Source: Prorocentrum cordatum
Taxonomy: Eukaryota > Sar > Dinophyceae > Prorocentrales > Prorocentraceae
Direction of reading: 5' to 3'
Length of the DNA stretch: 64,000 nt
Assembly (NCBI GenBank): GCA_963575745.1
Contig: CAUYUJ010020182.1
Span: 20,001 to 84,000, forward strand
Shown here: positions 18,511-29,129 of the stretch, in pieces
How positions within the stretch are numbered: position 1 is the stretch's first letter
Layout: each line of letters begins with the position of its first letter
The notes under the pieces: generated by a model
What the model was told of the DNA's origin: nothing
The model's database searches: none
Seen by the model: the letters and a program-made list of their open reading frames with translations, nothing else
Position numbers and translations under genes: made by a program

Positions 18511-19260
18511 GGAGGAAGAATATGAGGCGGAGGAGTGCGAGTTTGAGAACGGGGATGGTGAGACTATGCGTGAAGGGGGAAGAGGATGGGAGAGGATGGG
18601 AGAGGAGAGGATGAGAAAGAGCTCGAGGGTGGGAAGGGGGAAGAGGAGGGAAATAGTGGATGAGGAAGGATAGTTCAGTGAAGGGGGAGTGGGAGGCCGA
18701 GGAGAAGGAGGAGAACGACGAGGTGGGGGTGCAGTGGGAGGAAGGGGAGGTGAAGGTCGCTGACAGTTCACTCGAGGTGGCTGAGGAGGAGAAGGAGTAC
18801 GAGGGGCAGAACGGGAGGAGTAAATACGGGAGGAAGGCGTGTCGGAGCTGGAGGAGAGAGGAGGAGGATGAGGAGGAGGAGGAGGAGCAAGATGACAGGG
18901 AGGGGGGAGGACGAGGAAGAAGGACGAGGGAGGATGGCCGCAGGGAGGATTGCTCACGCACGGGGGAGGCGACACCTGCGATTCGAGGGCCCACCCCACA
19001 TTGAGACCAGGGGGGACTGGATCGCAGGCGAAAGCTGCCAGGGGCCGACATGCTGCTGACCTTGGCGATGGTGGTGGTGATGAAGGTGGACATCAATCGA
19101 CCGTGATGTGATGTTGACGACGATGACAATGCCGATGTTCTTGATGTTGGTGGTGACGATGTCGATGACGATGATGGTGACGATCTCGATGGCCATGGCG
19201 GTCCGTTCTGATGATGTTGTTGTCGATGCTTCCTGTCTCCGAGTATGGTCATGATCCCTT
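18511..19260. other. GA-rich sequence and a weak GAT array
   Basis: GGA/GAA-rich to 18960; degenerate GATGTTGAC words 19060-19200. No gene recognised. Confidence 0.5.
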
Positions 19261-20114
19261 AAAACATCGCGCGCCGAGCTGGCGTGCTGGGCGTCGGGCC
19301 TCTCTCCAGCAGAGGCCGAGCCCCCAAAGCGGGCGCCCGCGGGGCCTGGCAGTTTGCGGCCCGCACGCACAGAGGCGCGATCACGGTAAAAGCAGATAGT
19401 CAACGTCAGAGATTCTCGGCTTATCATCACCCGATGTGATCCTTGTCTTGGCTTCGTCCTGGACGAACCACAACGTATCGCTGTTGTTCGCCGAGCGCGT
19501 TCCACTATTCGCAAAGCGCCTATTTGCAAACGGCGGAAAAGCATATGTTCGCCTCGACGTAATAGATCGTGTATTCCCCGCAGCGGGTTCGCGCCATTTG
19601 CGAGTAGTTACTTTGCAAGTAGTGGAGCGCGCTCGTTTAATTGCGTCCTCATCAGGACATTCGGTCGCAAATCATTGGATCCTTGCTGGCGTCGATTGGC
19701 GTCTGGGAAGCGATGAGATAGCGCCGATTTAGCGTCGACGAGCGTCGATTTCGCGTCGCTTGGCGTCGATTCGCAAGAGCCAGCAAGATGGTTTTGAAGG
19801 CTCCCATGAGTTGCCACCGAAAGGACACGCCGCGGCAGTGCCGGCCATGTTTTGGCGTATTGGCGGCCAAACCAATGCGGGGGGAGGGGCCGACATGACA
19901 CGACAACTTACGCGCCAGCACACAGTCATCCCGCATAGTAAGCACGAGCCACCCTTGGCGACTTGCCCCGTTGACCCACCCTTGGCGACTTCCGCTGGCC
20001 AACCTCGCTCGAAAACGTTACAATTGGTCCCCCACGGCCTTCACCACGGGCACCCGCGAGGGCGCGAAGTCATCCGCGCTTCGCGCTCCGCAGCTCGGCT
20101 CCGGTCCCTCCTCG
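19261..20114. other. Unassigned intergenic
   Basis: Mixed composition, less GC-rich than its surroundings. 19725-19780 repeats the word GCGTCGA/GGCGTCGATT, and 19950-20000 has a short tandem CACCCTTGGCGACTT. No gene recognised. Confidence 0.5.
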
Positions 20115-20652
20115 TCCTCCCCCTCCTCCTCCTCCTCCTCCTCCTCCTCCCTCCTCCCTCCTCCTCCTCCTCCTCCTCCTCCTCCTCCTCCTTCTCCTCC
20201 TCCCTCCTCCTTCCTCCTCCTCCTCCTCTCTCCTCCTCCTCCTCTCCTCCTCCTCCTCCTCTCCTCCCCCCGGGAGGCGGCGCGAGAGCGCGGAGCCATC
20301 CGCGCCTCGCGCCGCGCGCAGCGCGGCGTCGGGAGCCCTTTTGCCTACACCTTTCTACCGCGCACCCTTCCTGCACAGTGCCGGCGGTAGCCTCGAGCAC
20401 GCCACCTTGGTCCTCGACGCGGGCCCGGGGCGCGGCGGGGGCCCTCCAAAAGGCCGCGCGCCGCCCAGGTCCGTCTCTCGCGAAATATCTCTCGCCGCGA
20501 GAGGTCGGGTGCGCTCCTTTCTCCTCCTCCTCCTCCTTCCCTCCTCCTCCTCCTCCTCCTCCTCCTCCTCCTCCTCCTCCTTCCCTCCTTCCCTCCTCCT
20601 CCTCCTTCTCCTCCTCCTTCCCGCCTCCTCCTCCTCCTCCTCCTCCTCCTCC

Positions 20653-20688
<36 letters not shown>

Positions 20689-20690
20689 CC
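20115..20690. repeat. (TCC)n arrays with GC-rich spacer, then (GA)n
   Basis: TCC arrays 20118-20275 and 20520-20655; AG dinucleotides 20656-20683. The 20276-20519 spacer is GC-rich with no recognisable gene. Confidence 0.9.
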
Positions 20691-20756
20691 TGGCCTTGCC
20701 GGTGCGACGACGAGCTCGACGCCCCACGGGGCCGGGGCCAGGGCCCGATGAGGAGG

Positions 20757-20950
20757 ATGAGGGGGGGGGATGCACCGACCTCTCATCGCCCAGTGATCGC
20801 CGATCGGGGTCTGATAGCCCAGCCTGCCCAGGAGAGTTCGGACTCGCGATCGGGGGCGCATCGCCGATCCATGGGCGATGTGTCGCCGATTCCAGGTCGA
20901 TGCTCCCCCTCCCTATGCCAGTCCCCTCCCCAACGTTGCCCCTCATCTGC
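20757..20950. repeat. Dispersed repeat R2, copy 2
   Basis: Matches 11461-11660 in order (CTCATCGCC, GATAGCCCA, ATCGGGGGC, GATGTGTCGCC, ACGTTGCCCCTC). It sits immediately upstream of MITE copy b. Confidence 0.75.
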
Positions 20951-20953
20951 AGG

Positions 20954-21251
20954 CATGCCAAAATTGGGTCCGAGCAGATGGGGCTGGAGGATCGCGCCGC
21001 ATCGCCAATGCATCGGCGGTGCGCCTCGAGGGGGACCTCAGTGGTATCCACGCCGACGTTGCCAACGCACCGCTGATGCATCAGCGATGCATCGGCGAGG
21101 AGGCGCGGAGGAGGAGGAGGAGGAGGAGGAGGAGGAGGAGGAGAGGAGGAGGAGGAGGGGGAGGAGGGGGAGGGGAGGAGGAGGAGGAGAGGAGGAGGAG
21201 GAGGAGGATGAGGAGGGACCCCATTTGCTCGGACCCCATCCGAGAGGCGTC
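20954..21251. mobile_element. MITE-like TIR element, copy b, with internal GGA expansion
   Basis: Right terminus (reverse complement GACGCCTCTCGGATGGGGTC, flanked by TA at 21252-21253) and left terminus (GGCATGCCAAAATTGGGTCC, flanked by CA) match the family TIRs. Interior CGATGCATCGGCG words are present. A GGA array at 21110-21215 has expanded inside the element and makes it ~100 bp longer than the other copies. Confidence 0.7.
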
Positions 21252-21259
21252 TAGTCCAT

Positions 21260-21450
21260 ACGCCGCGCCGCCCGGTCGTCGCCGCCGCCGCCGTCCTCGT
21301 CGGCGTCGCCGCCGTCGCCGCCGTCGTCGCCGCCGCCGTCGTCGCCTCCTCCTCCTCCTCCTCCTCCTCCTCATCCTCCTCCTCCTTCTCCTCCTCCTCA
21401 TCCCCTCCTCCTCCTCCTCCTCCTCCTCCTCCTCCTCCTCCTCCTTCTCG
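21260..21450. repeat. CGTCGCCGC and TCC arrays
   Basis: CGTCGCCGCCGT-type array 21270-21345 followed by TCC 21346-21450. Confidence 0.9.
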
Positions 21451-22845
21451 CCCCCGGCGCGGGCAGCTCTCCTGGATCCGAGCCCCGCCCCGTCGTCGCC
21501 GTTCCGTGATGACATCGACTGTCTTAGCAAGCACCTTAGTTGAGAGAGTGTCAAGGCACAATGGAGCCCTCCTAATTATCGTAGCGGACCTCTTGCATGA
21601 CGAATGCGTTCGGGATGCTTTTCTCGCGTGTGATCCTCGGGCCGGCCCTCCGCGCAGGCTACCCCTCTCAGACATGGGCCCCCCAGGAGTGCATTGCCAG
21701 GCAGATCCCAGGGGACGCTCAGATCGTTGAAGACTCCGACGACGATGAGATGAGGTTAGTATGTAATCTGGAAGGGCGCTCCATGCGTTTAGACACCCTG
21801 CACAAGCTTATTATCCATCAAGTGCGCCTGCCCCAAGCGAATCCCCCATAGTAGATGCGTATGATGCTGAAGAAGAAGCAGCCCACTTTCTCGGTACCGA
21901 TTGGAATGATCTTGTCCCCCTTAGTACAGCAACTATGAGTCTCCGCTCTGGCCGCCTGGAGCCGCTTGAGCTCTTGGAGCACGCTGCGCACAGCGAGATT
22001 TAGGCCTCGCCCTAGCCACGGGTTTCCGCACGAATGGCAAAGTCGACAGCAGCACATCATTACACGCTGGTCGTTCAAAGTAGGTATTTCTGGATTCCCA
22101 GATCCCAATCTATTTCAAGCGCCTTCCTACTTCAAGAATCGACACGCTTTTGCTGTGTTTTGTGATTCTCTGGGAGGACCTGGACCCAATCCACTACATC
22201 CGCCTTCCTACTTCATGTTTCTACCTACATCTTCCGATCGACGTGTACAGCTCTGAAGTGTTCAATGTTCCGACCCAGATTCGACGCCTTGCCGTACATC
22301 CCCACCGTGCCATCATAGCCTCAAGGTGGACGTAACAAAAAAACGGCGTCGTCGCAGGTCGCGCCGTCGCCGCCGACGCGCCCGCCGCCCGCCGCCGCTG
22401 GCCCGCGCGCGTGGGTCCGCAGGTCGCTGTGGAACGTTGGCGCGCCCGGGCCCCGCTCCGGGGGCGTCGGAGCCCCCCCCTCCGCTCGCGCGGGGCCGCC
22501 AGGGTCTCGGCCGGCCGGCCGGGCCTGCCCCCCTCGGGAGGCGTGTCGGACGTCTCCTCCGCCATCGGGGAAGCGGGTCCTCTCGCCGATTCATCGGCGA
22601 TGTTGGGTCCAACCCAGTGGCTGCGACGGCGCATGTCTGGAGAAGCGCCCGCAACGGTCGTCAAGTCGGGCCCGAGCCTGCGCTCGCTAAGGCGCAAACA
22701 ATCGTCAATTCAGCTCCAGCACTTTGCACGTCAAGACGAGAGGAGCTGCCAACTCGGCCCCGACACCTTGTTTGTCAAGACCGAGGTCGTTTTTCAACTA
22801 GCAGCCCGGCCCCGACGCTTTGTCGGTCAAGACGGAGGAGGCGGC
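21451..22845. other. Unassigned intergenic with R3 repeat
   Basis: 22199-22252 repeats 11649-11700 (CGCCTTCCTACTTC..TTTCTACCTAC..CGACGTG), and a shorter echo GCGCCTTCCTACTTCA lies near 22120. A small minus frame (21818-22108) has a Cys-rich stretch (CCCRLCHSCG) but I cannot assign it. 22340-22560 is GC-rich without features. Confidence 0.5.
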
Positions 22846-23062
22846 GAGGGAGGCCGTCAGGGGGGTTCGTCAATTCGGAGGGAGGCCGTCACGGGGGATC
22901 GTAACCCAAGAGGGAGGCCGTCAAGTGGGTTCGTCAAGGGGGTTCGTCAATCTGGAAGGAGGCCGTCAAGGGCGATCGTCAACTCGGAGAGAGGCCGTCG
23001 AAGGGGGTTCGTCAACTCGGAAGTAGTCGGCCGTCCAGGAGGTTCGTCAACTCGGAGTTGAC
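22846..23062. repeat. Degenerate ~30-36-bp tandem repeat
   Basis: Six or seven units built around GGAGGCCGTCAAG + GGGGTTCGTCAA + CTCGGA. Echoes upstream to 22670 (GTCAAG..GGCCCCGA). Confidence 0.8.
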
Positions 23063-23149
23063 GGCCAAACTCTTTCACTAAGATGGAGTTGGCGGTTCAA
23101 GCTCTGGATAGAGTATACATGGTCATCCGTCGTGGCGTCCAGGCCCACC

Positions 23150-23260
23150 TCCAGACCTGCCGCCCGCGACAGACTCAACGGCGATGTATACGCAGCCGAT
23201 CCCAGGTCGATGCATCGCCCCCTCCGCCAGTCCCCCCTTATCGTTGCCCCCCAGCGCCTC
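23150..23260. repeat. Dispersed repeat R2, partial copy 3
   Basis: Shares GGCGATGTAT, CCGATCCCAGGTCGATGC and CGCCAGTCCCCCCT with 20870-20945. Confidence 0.6.
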
Positions 23261-23394
23261 CTTCGCCGTGACCGAGGGAAACGGTTCCTGAGGTCTCTCA
23301 CCGCTGTCGTGCTTTCTGGGGCCCTCGGGCCCCGGGACCTTTGTGGGCCCCGGAAACGGCAGGGCCGTTTCTTCACCGCTTCCCCAAAAAGGTC

Positions 23395-23565
23395 CCTTGA
23401 AAATGGAAACAGCAAAAAAACGGCGATTGGAAACGGCAACAAAAATGGCTCCAGGATTGGAACCGCAGCCGGAACCGGTCAAAAAACGGCGACGGAACCA
23501 GTCAAAAAACGGCTTCGGAACTGGCGAAAATACGGCAAAACGGAATTGGTAACAAAACGCCCCTG
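23395..23565. repeat. Degenerate AAAAAACGGC tandem repeat
   Basis: Units of about 20 bp: GGAACCGGTC + AAAAAACGGC, repeated with variants (GCAAAAAAACGGCGA, GTCAAAAAACGGC). Locally A-rich in a GC-rich region. Confidence 0.8.
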
Positions 23566-23689
23566 TCGTTTCCAGGGCCCACTGAGCCCGGGACCGGCAG
23601 GAAGCGACTCGGCATGCAGAGCTGTCTTGGGGGAAGGCCCCAGGGCCCTTGACCAGGACCCATTTCGGGCCGAACCAAAGTCGGGTACA

Positions 23690-24075
23690 GCCAGGACCCC
23701 GGGTAAGGGGACCCGGTGAGTGGTAGGGCCCCAGAGTTTGTGAAATTTGCCAGAATCACTAAACCAGGTCTGCCGTCCTTTGTGTTTTTGTCAGGTGACG
23801 GCAGTTCCGGTTAGTGGAACGGGGCGGGGGGGCGTCCCCCAGCACACATCACTAAACCAGGCCCTACCAAACCCAGTTCTGCCAACGCCCGACAAAGGGG
23901 GGGATAGGGAAAGGGGGGTTACGAAATCTGCTGCACGCAGCTGGTTTCGGCCCCGCTGCTGGGCCCATTCCTCAAACACATGGGCGCCTCCTGGCGCTGG
24001 GAGGCGCCGGGAAAGTCAGCTGCGTGAGCCGATTCTCTACCCTGCCCGTGACTATCCCTCCCTTTCGTTCCCCCC
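23690..24075. repeat. Dispersed repeats R4 (23690-23890) and R5 (23911-24075)
   Basis: R4 starts GCCAGGACCCCGGG and contains ATCACTAAACCAG twice; it matches 36471-36670. R5 contains GCAGCTGGTTTCGGCCCC and GGGCCCATTCCTC, then GGAGGCGCCGGGAAA; it matches 34692-34862. They are adjacent here but at the second locus lie ~1.6 kb apart in reverse order, so they are separate repeats or parts of a rearranged one. Confidence 0.8.
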
Positions 24076-24247
24076 GACCGTTTCCCTCATGCTAACTCTG
24101 GGGGGCGCTGCTTTGGAGGGCTCATGCAGGTCTCCCAGCCGCGGGGTGCTCTCCTGCAGCTGCGCCTCGCCGTGCTCCATGCGGACAGCACGTGCACAAC
24201 CCCCCCAGCGGATTCAAGGGGCGGCGGTTATTGTCCCAGCCAGGGTA

Positions 24248-24438
24248 GGCCTCTTAGATGGGGTCCGAGTTAGATGGGGCTTCGCTGACGTATCGGCGAT
24301 GCATCGGCGACATCGGCGATGCATCGGCGACGTCGGCGTGGGGAAACACCAGCTCCACGTCGAGCCGCGTCATAGATGAATCGGCGGTGCAGCGCGATCC
24401 TTCGACCCCATCTACTCGGACCCAATCTAGGAGGCATC
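24248..24438. mobile_element. MITE-like TIR element, copy c (best preserved)
   Basis: 191 bp between TA dinucleotides (24246-24247 and 24439-24440). Left TIR GGCCTCTTAGATGGGGTCCG, right TIR (reverse complement) GATGCCTCCTAGATTGGGTC, both followed inward by GAGTAGATGGGG-like sequence, giving ~30 bp of TIR. The interior carries CGGCGATGCATCGGCGA twice. Confidence 0.8.
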
Positions 24439-24689
24439 TATCAACGGGCCCTGGCGGGAGCGTCAAAAACCGATTCAGGACGAAGACCTGGCCGTAGGGG
24501 AGTTGTCCAGGCCTCCCGGGCATTCACGCATCGGAACAATTGGAGCGTCAGAGCCTCTGGGGAGGATGCATGACATCGTCGATGTTTTTTATTGAATGGT
24601 TTCGCTCATTCCGCCGGCCTGCACAGCCTCATCTTTGCCGTTTGCCCGAGGGCTCGTTGTCAATGCAGCGCTATAAGGGTCTCTTGGCA

Positions 24690-25285
24690 AGCGTCTCGAA
24701 AGCCTTCTGAAGGCAGTTTTGAAGCCTCTTGAGGCCTCTTGCGGGCCGTTTCCTGGCCCTTGGGGCATCGTTTTGGGCCTCTTGGGGGCTTCTTGGGGCC
24801 TCTTGGGGGTTTCTTGGGGGCCTGCTGGCGGTCTCGGAGGTGCTCCGTAGGGTGGAAAGAGTGAAATGTCATTTCGAGGGCCGTCTTGGGCCGTCTTTGG
24901 CGCCGTCTTGGGCCGTCTTTGGCGCCTCTTGGGCCGTCTTGGGGCGCTCTTGGGCCGTCTTGGGGCCCTCTTGGGCCCTCTTGGGCCTATCTTGGGGGCT
25001 TGTTAGGCCTTCTTGGGGCGATCTTGGGGGCCTCTTGGGCAAGTTTGGACGCTGTGAACCCCCAGACGTCGTGTATATGAAAAATTTACGTTTCCCTCAG
25101 GGAATGAAGTGATGTTTGCTTGTTGGGGCCCTCTTGAGGAGCCTCTTGAGGCTCTCTTGGGGCTTCTTGGCGGCCTCGAGGGCCGTCTGAAGGCCATCTT
25201 GGGCGTCTTGGGCCGCTTGTTAGGCGACTCGGAGCGCTCTTGGACTGTCTCGGAGGCCTCTTGGGGCACTCTTGGCGCGCCCTGG
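24690..25285. repeat. CTTGGGGC-type array 2
   Basis: CTCTTGGGGCC/GCCGTCTTGGG words with two A/T-richer spacers, near 24842-24880 (GGAAAGAGTGAAATGTCA) and 25045-25125 (GACGTCGTGTATATGAAAAA and GAAGTGATGTTTGCTTG). Confidence 0.85.
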
Positions 25286-25674
25286 GGGCCCTGAGAGACC
25301 GCACCCAGGAGAAACCATCTCTGAGTAACGGGTGGCCGGGCTGCGCCCGTGCGGCGGTCGGGGCACTTTTCGCTGCGGGGCCCCCAGGGGCCGCCCCGCG
25401 CGCGCGAACTAGAAATATCATTGACCAGTTAGCGGAGATCTTAGCACGCCTCTGGCCAGTCGTTGTTTTTTATTCGTTGAACTCGTAAGGTCCGTCGCGG
25501 GGGGGTCGCCCCCCGAACGCCCGTTACGCGGGGGTCGCCCCCTCTTCCCCGTGACGGTAACTAACGTACGGAGGGTGGCAGATAGTGTTGTTCTCACATG
25601 CATCGGAAGGCTTCAGACGCCTCCAGCGGCCTCCGGAGACGCTTGCCGAGACCTCTGGAGACCTTCTGAGGCGG

Positions 25675-25718
<44 letters not shown>

Positions 25719-25728
25719 ATCATCGTCT

Positions 25729-25772
<44 letters not shown>

Positions 25773-25992
25773 CTGTCGTCGTCTTCGCCCTCGTCCTTGT
25801 CCTCGTCCTCGTCGTCGTCCTTGTCCTCGTCCAGCGCCAGGCATCTCCCTGCGGGGCCCGCCCACGGTATCGTTACCCCCCACGGGGCCCGACGAAATAA
25901 AAACACCATTCGAAATGAGTACGGCGGGAGGTTTTTGGCAGTTTTCAGCCTCTGGCATTCATCCGGACACGTGGGTAGGGAAACAAAAAGTG
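25286..25992. other. Intergenic with (GTC)n array
   Basis: GTC arrays at 25675-25710 and 25733-25772, then CTCGTCCTTG words to 25830. 25500-25545 has a GGGGGTCGCCCCC tandem. No gene. Confidence 0.75.
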
Positions 25993-26246
25993 GCATAAAC
26001 ATAAAAACTCGGAGGTCCGCGCGGATTTCTCGGATCGGCGCTGGGCCTCCCCGGCGGCGCCTCCGGCGCCGCCCCTGTCGCGCTCCGCGCGCCAGGGAGG
26101 GGGTCCAGCGCCGATCCGAAAAATCCATGCTTATGTCATTTTATGCTTTTGCATTTTTTTGCTTATGTCCTTTTATGCTTGCGCTTATGTCGAAAGATCC
26201 AGGGACCTCCGAGTTTTTATGCTGATGTCATTTTTCGCTCCCCCAG
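25993..26246. mobile_element. Fold-back element, copy 2 (with extra half-arm)
   Basis: Left arm CATAAAAACTCGGAGGTCCG .. TTTCTCGGATCGGCGCTGGG; right arm GGGTCCAGCGCCGATCCGAA .. ATGCTTATGTCATTT. Immediately after, 26160-26246 repeats the outer right end (GGGACCTCCGAGTTTTTATG then TGATGTCATTTTTCGCTCCC). The clearest member of the family. Confidence 0.75.
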
Positions 26247-27270
26247 TGGGGCCGTCGGAACGGCTCTGGATGGAGAGACTGTCCTGGGGCAGGGGTCCAG
26301 ACACCTTGGGGGCCACGTTGTCATCACGGCGTCGGATGCTGGAACTCGGGGGAACATCAGACTCGAGATCGCCCAAACTCGGGTTTGCCGTCGCGTTTCT
26401 GGCTTGAGGCGGCCTCAGGCTAATGTCGCGCCGGAAAAAACAAAATCTTCCCAAGGATATCTTTGTATCCTTGCCTCTTCGGTTCATCTTTATCCACTTT
26501 CGATAGCCAGCCCCGCTCGAGAACCTTCGGCAGGGGCGTCCAAGGCCCTTGCATCCTCATCGCGCATCCTCAGCATCAGGTCTGCCTGTAAAGACGGGGG
26601 CCAATGCAAACGGGACTCGGCCAGAGCGTTGGATCTTGCAGGATCCTGCAGAGCCAGGGGTGCACTGATCCAGACTAGCGCGCAGGATCCTGCAGGATCT
26701 TGCAGGACCCTGCGAAGCCCGACTGACCTGGGTTTGCTTTGGCCTGGGTCAGTAGACCCCCCTTCGCGCCCATCTCGTTGTTTGGCTGCGCGATTGACCC
26801 TTCGCCAGAGTGGCCTTCAGCGCGGCCCACAGGTGTCCTGCAAGCACTGGCTGTCAGGAGTGGATGGCCTGCAGGTGGCCTCCCCGGCGGCCCCCGACAG
26901 CCGCGCACAACCTTGCCCAGGGTCATTCTTGCGTGTAGCCGACTTCAGTGCGCGGCCAAGGAGGGACACCTTTTTGCATGCGCCGCCAAGGGTGCGCGGC
27001 TGCCCCTCCCCCTCGCACCCTCTCTTTTTCTCCCAGCCCGCCCCTCTCCCCCCTCCTCGCGCCTTTCCCCCCCATCCACTTCGCCTCCGCCTCCCTTCGC
27101 CGCCACTCCCCCCCGCTTCAGAGGGGGTGCGTGTGGAGGGGGGGGAGAGAGGGGGCGGCGGGCGGCGAAGGGGGGCGGGAGGGGAAAGGACAGAAGAGCA
27201 AGTTGGGTGCGCTTGCGCCGCATCTGGCATCCAAAAGCCTGCTTTTGTTCATGCCCCAGGATACGGTGGA
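26247..27270. other. Unassigned intergenic
   Basis: 26629-26712 contains overlapping GGATCCTGCA/GGATCTTGCA words. 27000-27190 is C-rich then G-rich with no motif. No gene recognised. Confidence 0.5.
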
Positions 27271-27440
27271 GTCTCATGCCAGGAAACACCCTGCTTGCCT
27301 CCAGGGTGCCCTGGGTTTCTTGGGTTTCGATGGTTTTGCTATGGATAATTAGTGTGATGTTTCCCACGCCAAATCAATGGGCGTCCTGGGGTCTCAGGGT
27401 TGGGTTTCTTGTGGAAGATTTCTTGTGGACTGGCCTCAAC
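27271..27440 (+). repeat. Dispersed copy of the 157-bp repeat and its tail
   Basis: GTCTCATGCCAGGAAACACC .. CTCCAGGGTGCCCTGGGT .. TTTCGATGGTTTTGC, then TGGGCGTCCTGGGG..AGGGTTGGGTTTCTTGTGG..GGACTGGCCTC. It matches 40618-40948 (last unit plus tail), so that locus derives from one dispersed element in which part was later triplicated. Confidence 0.8.
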
Positions 27441-28129
27441 AGTGCCGGGCGTCATCGGGTGGGGAGGTGGGGCCAGTAACGTAAAGGTGTTCCCTCGGTG
27501 GGTTTGGAAATGTCTCGGGGTAGTTGATGACAGCGACGCGGAAAAACGGGGTCGTCCGCGCTGACATTGGCGCGTAAGCTCCCCGCGTGAGGCCGAACTG
27601 GTGGCCCCGGTAAGCCAGTCAGGTCGCTATGTCATCTTTCGCAAGACCCGTTTTTCATCTTCGCCCAGCTGGCATTTGCATGTCGATGGGGATTTGCCGG
27701 ACACAGCTGATCTAGGCACAGCGTAGGGGATTGCTGAGAAGCGGGTCTCGAGCAGCGAATGCAGCGCCGGTGCGCGCCGCCACCGTGCGCCCGCGAGCAA
27801 CACGCGCGGGTGCGACCGCCGGACGGCGAGGCGAGGGTGGGCCGGCCCTACCAAAGCGAAAGCAGGTTTGCGACAGCAATTTTGCTGTAACCTCGCGATT
27901 TGCGCCCGCCGTGGTCACGAGCGCGTGGACGCAACAAGCTGAGCAGCACCGTGGTCGCGAGAGCATGGGCGCAGCAGGCTGAGTAGCTGCTCCGCCCCGG
28001 GATGGCTTGAGGGCCCTGGACAGCGGTGGAGGCCGTGCGCGCCAGCCTCGTCGGGGCGCGGTCGCCAGATGAACGCGCGGCTTGGGACAACGAGGACGAC
28101 GTCGTCCGTAGGCTTCCAGAGGCGTCCAG
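27441..28129. other. Unassigned intergenic with a 41-bp tandem duplication
   Basis: CCGTGGTCACGAGCGCGTGG (27909 on) and CCGTGGTCGCGAGAGCATGG (27950 on) are adjacent diverged copies, each ending GC(A)GCTGAG. No gene recognised. Confidence 0.5.
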
Positions 28130-29000
28130 GTAGTGTCTACGCAGGCACCGTGGTGCGCACAGGCATTGGGGCGTCGTGATGCTTACATGTCTGCGGCAAC
28201 ATCTGTGTTGTGCACAGGCGCTGTGATGTACACGCACGGTGGTGAACACAGGCGCTGCGTTGTTCATGGCTGCTGTGGCGTACGCAGGCACTGTGTTGTA
28301 CATTGGCGCTGCGGTGCGCACGCACGTTGGTGCAGCAGTCCTGGTGGTGTACACAATCATTGTGGTGTACACAATCATTGTGGTGTACATGCGTTGCTGG
28401 TCATACATGCCTTGTGGTGTATATACCGTCGCCGTGGTGTACACAAATGTTCCTGCATCATGTGTGCTGCGTACACTCACAATTGTGCACACGGGCGCCA
28501 TCATTGTGTACGCAGGCGTTGCGGGCCCCAAACAGGGAACCTTCTCTGGTGCAGAACAGCAGCTAATCACTTATAACTGTAAGATTGAATTTGGTACGTT
28601 CGGGTTCTCCACGAGTTTCTGGAATGTGCGCCCGTGACGAGTTCGGTGGTGCACGAAGGCCTAATGATGCACACATGCGTTGTGGTGGACATGTTCCGTG
28701 GCACACCCATGCACACACATGGTGATGAAGCAGCAACTGTGATACACACGGGCGAAGTTGCACGGGCAGTGTGATGCACATAGGCGTTGCGGTACACACG
28801 GGTGTTGTGACGTATGCAGGCATTTTCTTGCTCACGTTCTCTATATGGTGCGCACGTGGGTTCTCCGGGCATCATGTACAAACTCTGCGCGGTGTGCGCA
28901 GTCATCTTTTGGCATATAGGCAACGCGCTGACACAGCCAACGTGTAAACATGGATGGTGGTGCGCACAAGCAATGTGGTGTGCGCAATCAGTTGTGCACG
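28130..29000. repeat. GTGTACACA-type minisatellite
   Basis: Degenerate ~21-24-bp units, TTGTGGTGTACACAGGCG-like, dense at 28130-28530 and 28640-28830 and sparse to 29000. GTGTACAC/GTGCACAC cores are palindromic. The same family recurs at 30465-30640. Open frames here are artefacts. Confidence 0.85.
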
Positions 29001-29129
29001 AAGTCCTTGTTCCCCAATCAGTGCTTGCAATGAGGGGTTCTGGCGGATCTTTTAGGATTTGGCGAAAGTTGGCGGCCGATTTCGGTGGGCCGCCGGGTTC
29101 CCAGGTTTATGGGTTCCCGGGTGGTTTCT

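Noticed and set aside
17152-18999. 615-codon minus-strand open frame
   Set aside because: Its middle is poly-Ile/Ser encoded by the GAT array and its flanks are Pro/Ser-rich low complexity. No domain; opened by the repeat.
28130-29000. GTGCAC/GTGTACAC palindromes as regulatory sites
   Set aside because: They occur as part of a degenerate tandem array; no evidence of individual function.
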